Notes under the pieces: model-generated
Databases searched by the model: none
Told to the model about the DNA's origin: nothing
What the model saw: only the letters and a program-made list of their open reading frames with translations
Program-made: the position numbers and the translations under genes
Shown here: piece by piece, positions 8,384 to 17,200 of the stretch
How positions within the stretch are numbered: position 1 is the stretch's first letter
Layout: each line of letters starts with the position of its first letter
Origin: Candidatus Peregrinibacteria bacterium CG2_30_44_17
GTDB taxonomy: Bacteria > Patescibacteriota > Gracilibacteria > UBA1369 > UBA12470
Assembly: GCA_001873565.1 (NCBI GenBank)
Contig: MNZJ01000023.1
Location: forward strand, 1 to 41,072
Length of the DNA: 41,072 nucleotides
Reading direction: 5' to 3'

Positions 8384-9637
8384 CTACTTCGTGCGGCCGG
8401 TCCTCTTGATTCTAACCTCTGCAACATGCTTGTTTCGATCAAGCATCAACACTTTCAGCTCGAATTTGTCAAAATTAATGACCTCGCCTTTCTTGGGGAA
8501 GCGACCAAGTTTTTCAACAATAAGATAATTAATCGTCTTATGTTCCGGCTCAGGGAATACGATGCCAAGTTCATCGCTGATATCCTCGAGTACCGCTCTG
8601 CCGTTTGCAAGGACGGTGTTATCACTGATTTTTGTGTAATGCTCCTCATCAATATCTGATTCATCGACGATTTCACCAACGATTTCTTCGAGCACGTCTT
8701 CAAGAGTGATCAAACCTGCAGTACCTCCGTGCTCATCAATGACAATAGCCATATGAGAGCGTTCTTTTTGGAAGATATGGAACAGCCTATCGATTTTCAT
8801 CGAAGGCGGAATTGTCAGGGCTTTGCTCGGGTCGATCTGTTTAAGGGTTTTGTCGTCATCCTCTCCATGCATGGCCGAAAGAACATCTTTGATATTTACT
8901 ATGCCGACAATATTATCGATGGTTTGGCGGTACACGGGAACCCGAGATAGCCCATGATGGACGATGAAACCGGCAGCTTCTTTGACGTGAGTGGTCTCGG
9001 GCAGAGCCTCTATCTCTACGCGAGGCACCATAATCTCCTCGACACGCGTATCGGTGAACTCAAGAACATTTTCAATCAATTCGCGCTCATGTTTTTCAAT
9101 CTCCCCTTCTTCCACTCCGATAGTCACCATAGCCTTGAGTTCATCTTCGGTAACGAGCTTTTTTATTGCATTCTTTCCTCCGCAAATATATACAAATACG
9201 GAAATGATTTTGTCCAGGATAAGAATAATCGGCCAAATAACGAATTGAAAACCAAGCAGAATCGGGGCGAACAATAGAGCAAGCGATTTGGAATGAGTTG
9301 TAGCAAAAGATTTCGGCATGATCTCTCCGAACATCAGAATGAAAAATGTCATTAAGGCCGTAACGATAGTAATCGATACGGAATGAAAAGCTTGTTCAAA
9401 AACAACAGCGGCATAAACGGCAGCCCATACATTCACGAGATTGTTCCCTACGAGAATCGTTATAAGAAGTTTGTGTGGATTGCGCTTGAGTCTTTTGAGG
9501 GCGATGGCACCGTTTAGCTTCTTGTGAGCCATGTCTCTTACCTGTGCCGGCGATAGCGACATTAGCGCGGTTTCGCTCGCCGAAAAGAATCCTGAAAGCA
9601 GGAGTAAGACGAGAAGTATTAGTATTTGCCCAATCAT
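8384..9637 (-). CDS. CorC/HlyC-type (CNNM + CBS pair + CorC_HlyC) membrane protein
   Basis: LLLLLLSGFFSASETALMSLS; VEEIMVPRVEIEALP; GLSRVPVYRQTIDNIVGIVNIKDVL; MAIVIDEHGGTAGLITLEDVLEEIVGEIVDESD. Confidence 0.95.
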   Translation of the reverse strand: MIGQILILLVLLLLSGFFSASETALMSLSPAQVRDMAHKKLNGAIALKRLKRNPHKLLITILVGNNLVNVWAAVYAAVVFEQAFHSVSITIVTALMTFFILMFGEIMPKSFATTHSKSLALLFAPILLGFQFVIWPIILILDKIISVFVYICGGKNAIKKLVTEDELKAMVTIGVEEGEIEKHERELIENVLEFTDTRVEEIMVPRVEIEALPETTHVKEAAGFIVHHGLSRVPVYRQTIDNIVGIVNIKDVLSAMHGEDDDKTLKQIDPSKALTIPPSMKIDRLFHIFQKERSHMAIVIDEHGGTAGLITLEDVLEEIVGEIVDESDIDEEHYTKISDNTVLANGRAVLEDISDELGIVFPEPEHKTINYLIVEKLGRFPKKGEVINFDKFELKVLMLDRNKHVAEVRIKRTGRTK

Positions 9638-9714
9638 TTTATTGAATTTTGTAAGCTCGCTCCGTTAATTATACCAAAAATATTTTTTTTAAACTAGATA
9701 TATATGCCAAGTGT

Positions 9715-11412
9715 TTGATAAACTACACGGCGATGTTATCGGAAGAAATTAAAAACTTGGTTAGGAAGGCCGCGTCGGAGCCAGAAATACCGTTGGAACA
9801 GCCTTCGGACAAATCTCATGGGGAGTACTCGACCTCTATAGCTCTTAAACTTGCGAAACAACAAAACATAAGCCCGAGAGAGTTTGCGACGGAGCTTGTC
9901 TCCAAGATCGACAGGTCGGATTTGATTAAAAGAATCGAGATCGCGGGTCCCGGATTTATAAATTTCCACTTAAGCAAAAAAGCTCTAAGAAAACAGATAG
10001 CGAGAAGCGGAGAGCAAGGCGAAAAGTTTGGTAACGGATCTCACTTCAAGGGTAAAAAGATCATGGTCGAATTTGCTCATCCGAACACTCACAAGGCCTT
10101 CCATATAGGTCACCTAAGAACGCTTAACCTCGGTGAATCACTCGCGAGAATTTTGACAGCTCAAGGCGCAACGGTGTTTCGCGCCAATTATCAGGGTGAT
10201 GTCGGGCTGCATGTAGCCAAATGTCTATGGGGCTATATGCATGAAGAAGAGCCGCAAGATCTCAAAACGCCGCAGGCAAAAACGGAATTTCTTGGCAAGG
10301 TTTACGCCAAGGGTGCTCAAACTTTTGAAAAAGACGAAAATGCAAAGGAAGAAATTTATGAAATCAATAAGAAAATATACGCACAAGATCCTGAAATAAT
10401 GCCTCTATGGAAAAAGACCAGACAGTGGAGTCTGGACTATTTTGATTATTCATATGAGAGATTCGGAACTTTCTTTGACAGACTTTTCTTTGAGAGCGAA
10501 GTTTATGACCTCGGAAGAAATTTGGTTTTGGAGCATCTGGACAAAGGAGTGTTCGAAAAATCGGAAGGTGCCGTGATCTTCCCCGGCGAGAAGCACGGAC
10601 TTCATAATAGAGTCTTCATAACCGGAGAGGGTAACCCGACATACGAAGCCAAGGAAATGGGGCTGGCAAAACTGGAGCAAGAAGCTTTTCCATTCGACTT
10701 AAATATCCACGTTGTTGGCAATGAACAAGCGGAGTATTTCCGTGTTGTTATAGAGGCTATGAACGCAATCTATCCGGGGCTAAAAGATCGTCAAAGACAT
10801 CTGGCGTACGGCATGGTCAATCTGGCGAGCGGCAAGATGTCATCACGTACTGGAGAGGTTATAACGGCCGAATTTTTGATAGAAGAGGTTAAGAAAGAGC
10901 TGGCAAAAGTCATGAAAGAATCGGACATGACTGACGAAGAGAAAACGGAAGTCATGGAGAAGGTGGCGATTGGTGGCATTAAGTTTATTATGCTATTTGG
11001 ACACGCGAAGAACGACATCGCTTTTGATATGGAAAAAGCTGTCAGGCTTGATGGAGACAGTGGACCGTACTTGCAATACGCTTATGCGAGAATTTCATCG
11101 ATTCTCAGCAAAGTCGAAAGTAGCGCGGAGCCGAATTTCGATATGTTAACCGAATCGGATTGGGACTTGGCACGCAAGTTGAACGGGTTTGAATACGCAG
11201 TAACCAAGGCGGCGGAAGAGCTTTCGCCTCATTATATTGCTCACTATTTGCTGGAGTTGGCGTCGGAATTCTCAGGATGGTACGGAGTAAGCAGCGTGAA
11301 AAACGCGGACACGGGACTTATGGAGGCAAGGATAGAGCTTCTTAAATCTGTCAGGCAAGTTATAAGGAACGGCCTGTACCTGATGGGCATAGAAGTGCTG
11401 CAAAAAATGTAA
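9715..11412 (+). CDS. argS: Arginyl-tRNA synthetase
   Basis: VEFAHPNTHKAFHIGHLRTLNLGESLARIL (HIGH), NYQGDVGLHVAKCLWG, LAYGMVNLASGKMSSRTGEVI, C-terminal LLELASEFSGWY. Start likely ATG 9733 (MLSEEIKNL). Confidence 0.96.
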   Translation: MINYTAMLSEEIKNLVRKAASEPEIPLEQPSDKSHGEYSTSIALKLAKQQNISPREFATELVSKIDRSDLIKRIEIAGPGFINFHLSKKALRKQIARSGEQGEKFGNGSHFKGKKIMVEFAHPNTHKAFHIGHLRTLNLGESLARILTAQGATVFRANYQGDVGLHVAKCLWGYMHEEEPQDLKTPQAKTEFLGKVYAKGAQTFEKDENAKEEIYEINKKIYAQDPEIMPLWKKTRQWSLDYFDYSYERFGTFFDRLFFESEVYDLGRNLVLEHLDKGVFEKSEGAVIFPGEKHGLHNRVFITGEGNPTYEAKEMGLAKLEQEAFPFDLNIHVVGNEQAEYFRVVIEAMNAIYPGLKDRQRHLAYGMVNLASGKMSSRTGEVITAEFLIEEVKKELAKVMKESDMTDEEKTEVMEKVAIGGIKFIMLFGHAKNDIAFDMEKAVRLDGDSGPYLQYAYARISSILSKVESSAEPNFDMLTESDWDLARKLNGFEYAVTKAAEELSPHYIAHYLLELASEFSGWYGVSSVKNADTGLMEARIELLKSVRQVIRNGLYLMGIEVLQKM

Positions 11413-11507
11413 TACAAACTGCGAATCGGTATAAGCAATTCGAAAATTTAGACAAAAATCAGCAGCTGGGTAATACTAAAGATACCTATAAACCTAAGGC
11501 CAAGACA

Positions 11508-14138
11508 ATGAAACTCATATACTCTTTTCGCGAGGGAGCGGCAAATATGAAAGATCTGCTCGGAGGGAAAGGGGCTAATTTGGCGGAGATGACCAAGTTA
11601 AGCCTGCCGGTACCGCAAGGATTTACGATTACAACGGAAACATGCAATCTGTTCTTGAAGAACGGAGACTATCCGGAGGATTTTGGAGACCAACTGCGGG
11701 AAAAACTACACGAGCTCGAGGACGCTTCCGGCAAACAACTTGGAAGTATCGGGAACCCACTCTTGGTATCTGTCAGGTCGGGAGCCAGAGTCTCAATGCC
11801 GGGAATGATGGATACGGTTTTGAATTTGGGACTCAATGACGAGACCGTAAAAGGGCTTATATCTCAGACCGAAGATGAGCGGTTCTGTTATGATGCGTAC
11901 AGAAGATTCGTGCAAATGTTCGGTGACGTGGTCCTTGGGGTTGACCATGACAAATTCGAAGAAGCCTTGGAATCACTCAAGGAGAAGCGAGGAGTGAAGC
12001 TGGACACGGAACTAAAAGCGGAAGACTTAAAAGAACTTGTGAGCACTTTTAAAAAAATAATCAGCGCCGAGACGGGAGGCGAATTCCCAGAACAGCCGGC
12101 ACTTCAGCTTAAATTGGCAATAGAGGCGGTCTTCAAATCATGGAATAACAAACGAGCAAGAACGTACCGTAATTTGAACGGAATTCCTCACGATATCGGA
12201 ACGGCGGTGAACATACAGTCGATGGTTTTTGGCAATATGGGCGAGACATCGGGTACGGGCGTGGCGTTCACGCGTTGTCCGTCTACGGGGGCGAAGATTT
12301 TTTATGGAGAGTATCTGATGAATGCTCAAGGCGAGGACGTAGTGGCGGGGATTCGTACTCCGGAGCCGATTGATGAACTTGAGAAACGTATGCCGGAGAT
12401 TTACGGACAACTTTTCGAGATAAAAAACATATTGGAGCAGCATTATAAGGACATGCAGGATCTGGAATTTACCATAGAAAAAGGGAAGCTCTTCATACTG
12501 CAGACAAGAAATGGCAAGAGAACGGCAAGATCAGCAGTGCGAATCTCCGTGGCGATGGTTGCCGAAGGACTTATCACAAAGGAGGAAGCTCTGATGCGCA
12601 TAAATCCGGAAGTTCTGAATCAACTGCTTCATCCATCGATAGATCCGAAGGCGCCACTAAAGGTATTAACCAGAGGGCTGCCAGCATCACCTGGTGCCGC
12701 TACGGGCAAAGCGGTCTTCACGCCGGACGATGCGGTGCAAATGGTGGAGGATGGTGAAAAAGCAATCCTTGTTCGTAAAGAGACAAGTCCGGAAGATATT
12801 CACGGAATGCATGCGGCGGAAGGCATACTGACTTCTACTGGTGGCAATACGAGCCACGCGGCGGTTGTTTGTCGCGGCATGGGCAAGCCATGTGTCGCAG
12901 GAGCAAGCGGCGTCATAGTAAATGGAAAAGCAAAAAAATTCATAGTCGGAGATCTGACAATAAAGGAAGGAGACTTGATTACATTAAATGGGACAACAGG
13001 AGAGCTTATCTTGGGCGAAGTGCCAATGGTAGAGCCAAAACTCGAAGACGAATTCGGGCATCTGATGCAATGGGCTGACGAAATACGGAAACTGCATATA
13101 CGAACGAATGCAGACACGCCGGAAGACGCCGAAGTGGCAAGACATTTTGGAGCGGAGGGGATCGGACTTTGCAGGACGGAGCACATGTTTTTCGAAGACG
13201 ATCGTATCCCTCTGATGCGAGAGATGATTATAAGCAAAGACAATCCGCAGGCGCGTAAGAGAGCGTTATCAAAGTTACTGCCGGTCCAGAGGAAAGATTT
13301 CATCGCAATTTTCGAAGCGATGAACGGGTTCCCAGTTACAATAAGACTGCTTGATCCGCCTTTGCATGAGTTCCTGCCGGACCCAAGCGATACAAAAAAA
13401 ACAGCTATGCTTGCAGGGGAACTTGGCATGACGTACGAAGAAGTACGCGACATTATAGAGAATTTGCATGAAGTAAATCCAATGCTCGGGCATCGCGGAT
13501 GCAGGCTTGGCATTACATATCCGGAAATCTACGAAATGCAGGTCAGAGCTATTCTGGAGGCAGGCATAGAATGTCATAATAAGGGAATTAACGTGAAGCC
13601 GGAGATAGAAGTGCCGTTGGTCAGTGACGTAGAAGAGCTAAAAACGGTAAAGAAGATGATTTCCAAGGTAGCCGATGAACTGGGAGAAGAGATCAAGTTC
13701 AAATACAAAGTGGGAACAATGGTGGAGTTGCCGAGAGCATGTCTGACAGCGGATAAAATAGCCAAAGAAGCGGAGTTCCTTTCATTCGGTACTAACGATC
13801 TTACTCAAACAACTTATGGTCTAAGCCGCGACGATGGAGGCAAGTTTTTACAACTATATATGGAGAACGGGATTATGCCGGAGGATCCAACAGTCACGAT
13901 TGACAGAGATGGAGTAGGCGCATTAATGAGGACGTGCGTAAGTCTCGCACGCAAGGAAAAAGAGAATATAGAGATAGGAATTTGCGGCGAACATGGAGGC
14001 GATCCAAGGTCGGTAGAATTCTGCCATGAAATAGGCCTCGATTACGTGAGTTGCTCTCCATACCGCGTGCCGATAGCCAGATTGGCAGCGGCACAAGCGG
14101 TAATAAAAGAGAGGCGGAATATAGCCGAACTACCATAA
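11508..14138 (+). CDS. ppdK: Pyruvate, phosphate dikinase
   Basis: GGKGANLAEMTKLSLPVPQGFTITTETC; SVRSGARVSMPGMMDTVLNLGLND; AAEGILTSTGGNTSHAAVVCRGMGKPCVAGA (catalytic His); GIGLCRTEHMFFEDDRIPLMREMI; GICGEHGGDPRSVEFCHEIGLDYVSCSPYRVPIARLAAAQA. Confidence 0.97.
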   Translation: MKLIYSFREGAANMKDLLGGKGANLAEMTKLSLPVPQGFTITTETCNLFLKNGDYPEDFGDQLREKLHELEDASGKQLGSIGNPLLVSVRSGARVSMPGMMDTVLNLGLNDETVKGLISQTEDERFCYDAYRRFVQMFGDVVLGVDHDKFEEALESLKEKRGVKLDTELKAEDLKELVSTFKKIISAETGGEFPEQPALQLKLAIEAVFKSWNNKRARTYRNLNGIPHDIGTAVNIQSMVFGNMGETSGTGVAFTRCPSTGAKIFYGEYLMNAQGEDVVAGIRTPEPIDELEKRMPEIYGQLFEIKNILEQHYKDMQDLEFTIEKGKLFILQTRNGKRTARSAVRISVAMVAEGLITKEEALMRINPEVLNQLLHPSIDPKAPLKVLTRGLPASPGAATGKAVFTPDDAVQMVEDGEKAILVRKETSPEDIHGMHAAEGILTSTGGNTSHAAVVCRGMGKPCVAGASGVIVNGKAKKFIVGDLTIKEGDLITLNGTTGELILGEVPMVEPKLEDEFGHLMQWADEIRKLHIRTNADTPEDAEVARHFGAEGIGLCRTEHMFFEDDRIPLMREMIISKDNPQARKRALSKLLPVQRKDFIAIFEAMNGFPVTIRLLDPPLHEFLPDPSDTKKTAMLAGELGMTYEEVRDIIENLHEVNPMLGHRGCRLGITYPEIYEMQVRAILEAGIECHNKGINVKPEIEVPLVSDVEELKTVKKMISKVADELGEEIKFKYKVGTMVELPRACLTADKIAKEAEFLSFGTNDLTQTTYGLSRDDGGKFLQLYMENGIMPEDPTVTIDRDGVGALMRTCVSLARKEKENIEIGICGEHGGDPRSVEFCHEIGLDYVSCSPYRVPIARLAAAQAVIKERRNIAELP

Positions 14139-14285
14139 AACGGCAGTAAACCTCAAAGACTATTTTGCCATATGGCTTTGTTGTCAAAAGCCTTAAATAG
14201 CTCTGCTATTCTTCGTTTTTGACGCCTTGCCATATGGACAAAATAGCCTCCGTTCTTTATGCCATTTTATGGTAGCTCGGCTATA
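14120..14285. repeat. 166-bp long imperfect palindrome (cruciform/terminator-like)
   Basis: TATAGCCGAACTACCATAAAACGGC...GACTATTTTGCCATATGGC...GTCAAAAGCC-loop-...TTTTTGACGCC...GCCATATGGACAAAATAGCC...GCCATTTTATGGTAGCTCGGCTATA; inner AATAGCTCTGCTATT. Confidence 0.92.
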
Positions 14286-17200
14286 CTATTCAATAGTTAT
14301 ACTTGAGAAGCCTCCGGAGAAATTTATGATGCTCGGATCGGACATGCTCTGTAATACTGCTGGTTCGGATACGAACTGGCCGGGATTTATTACGCGAGCA
14401 TAGTACGAGAAGCTTATAGTCTCTACCTCATAGTCGTTTTTGTAGACATAGAACGATGCGGATTGACCATCGATATTGTAAGGAGTTCGGATATCATCGT
14501 CATAATATTTGCCATTGGTAGCCTGTGACGTGATCTTAAGCCCACTCGGCAAATAGTCCGTCACTCTATAAGCACCGGACATTGAAGTCGGCACATCCAC
14601 CGTTATGTGGACTTCGACCAAGTCGCCGGGAGAAAAAGCTGTTGTTTGAGAGCCCTTGGTGCCATCAACAACGGTATAAAATCTCGAAACGGAGATAGCG
14701 GAATCGGTGTCGGCAATTTCAATATCCATAGTTTCATAAAACTTCGTGATCACCATGATGTCACCGGAAACCTCGGAGAATTCCGCATTCGCAACTTCAC
14801 TTGCCAGCATACTTTCCGTATGAATTTCTGCGTTCTTCAATGTAATCAGTTCTCGGTTGAGCTTGAAAGAAACTTCAGTATCAACCCCATAATACAGAAG
14901 GGCCTTTGCATACATAACTTTTTCAACAACACTGAGGTCATAAACGTCATCTGGAATATTAGAGAAAAAGTCATAGTGATCCGTGCTGCCAATTTGGGCT
15001 GCCAAAACAGCCATCAGAGGGGGATAAGAATCCTCATCGTTTACGGACAGATATAAGTCGATAGCCTTTGCCTTGGACCCTATCTCCATGTATGCAAGAG
15101 CGGAATAAATCTTCTCTTCATCTGAGAGTTCATACGATGACGTCAGGTAATCAAGATCGATCAGCATTTTGTCATCAACGGCGGCGAGGCCATAAATAGC
15201 CTGGATTTTTTCAAGAAGAGTGTAGTCGTCACCCTCAAGGATACTGTGGAAATAATTATTCAACCCTACAGTGTCCCAAAGACCGGAATCAAGTGATGCA
15301 AGTTTGGCACTAAGCTCCAGTCTGGTGCTATCGTTAGGGAAAAGACCGATTCCGCCATCGGCATCTTGGTATAAGAAATTGTCAAACTCGTATGGGGAGA
15401 AATCTTCACCGAAATAATCATTAAGGAGCTTGATAGCGGCGGCTTTTGCCGCGACTTCGTCGGCTCTGTCACCGGAGGACGTAGCGGCAGATACAAGTTC
15501 GTTATAAAAAACGCCGACCTCGTAATTCATGAAACTCATTTCGGTGCGTCCAGAGCTGCCATATTGCATGCCAGGAGTTTCCGACAAAAGACCTTTCCAT
15601 GTCTGTTCTGCGATAAGATGAGAGTCAAGCACTGTAACGGTAGTCATAAGCGCATCTCCTTCATCATCGACTTCTGCGTATGAGGTAATATTATGCTCAC
15701 CTTCGGTTAGAGTTCCAAGGTCAAAGTAAGCCGCTTCATAAGCCGTAGCACTCTTCTCCTCGGACAGTCCGAGACTTCCTGACTCGAGGCCAACACTAAG
15801 TTGCATGCCGGCAGACAGGTAATCTCCATAAGCACGCACGGATATAGTAGGAGTGTCGGCGGTCAAATACTCGTCGTTGATAACAGGCACAACGAACACA
15901 GGTTTAGAAACATCAAGGTTGGAGGTTCCAAATCCTGCCTTGCGATCATCGCTGATAGCGGTCGCAACAATCCTCCAAGAAGTTATATTGTCAGGCAGCT
16001 CAAATGTGACGGAGCCAACCCCGTTTGCACCAAGATCAATGACATCAAAAAGAGCAGTATCCTTGAGATCACTACGGACACTTCCCTTGTCATTGTGAAC
16101 ATAAATCCCGTTGGCAAAATAAGTGTGATAATCCTTTACCTCAAAATTGTATACATACACTGGCTCATCAATATATTGAATAGTCTCAACCAAGACGTCA
16201 TGTCCATCCGCGTCGACCAAAACGTCTCCAATAGTCATGTCTGACGCAAGCTTCCATTGGCCATTGATAAGCATCACGTGTTCCCCCGTTACGCCAAGCA
16301 TATTATTGATTAATATGTATTCAGAAACATAGTGCTCGTAAGTACCGGCAACTTCGCCGGTAACAAGCTCGTCATCAAACTCGCTACGCCTAGTCAAAAT
16401 AGTATCGCCGGATTCGATATCCTCAATATTCTTCATGCTGCCATCGGCCATCATTATCTGTGTACCGGCAACGAAACAACCACCCTTGCCACCACCGTCA
16501 TAAGCTGGGTATACATGCGAAGCATAGCCATACCTGGATCCTGGATCCAAGGGAGCATACAGGTCGCTCAAAGGGTCGGAGATTTCATCTGAGTAGAGAG
16601 CATAATAAGCTTCGTCCACCATAAATACGTTAAGAGCTCCGGAAGCAGGCTTGCCAGTGGCTGCATCAGTCACTGAGAAAGAAAGAGTTGCCATATCGCC
16701 GGGGCTATACTCGCCTGCGTCAGCGTCAATTTCTATATCGAGTTTCTCATTGCCCTCATAATCGTAATATATCTGCTCAGGATAAGTTGATAGATAATAC
16801 TGTCCATCAAACATAATAGCTTTGTATGTGATGCCGGGTATCATGTCTTCATCGAACTTTACCGAATAACTTGGACTTGAAGTGACTTCATAATCCCTAA
16901 GACCTCTTTGAAGCTCAAGGAAAAGAAAGCTGAAATTCTCTTCATCAAAAGTGTCAGGGACAGAGTACGCAAGATCCATATCAACACTGTCTCCAACGGA
17001 GAAGGAGTCTTCGTCCATATTATCAAACTCAACATAGTTGAAATCAGCATAGTACATGCTGTCGGCAGAACCGGCATAAATCCATTTGGAAGATTCGTAG
17101 TAGTTCCCGTATTGATCAATGACTGTGTAATAAACAACATAAGACGAATCGGCATTGAGGGTAAGCTCTCTATCAGCTTCGCCGTTCTCGTCAGAGTAAA

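Noticed and set aside
11413-11507. Possible riboswitch or T-box upstream of ppdK
   Set aside because: Only a weak CGAAT/ATTCG hairpin; no recognised leader motif.
12800-13513. 237-aa minus-strand ORF
   Set aside because: Antisense shadow of ppdK with Ser/Pro-rich composition typical of shadows.
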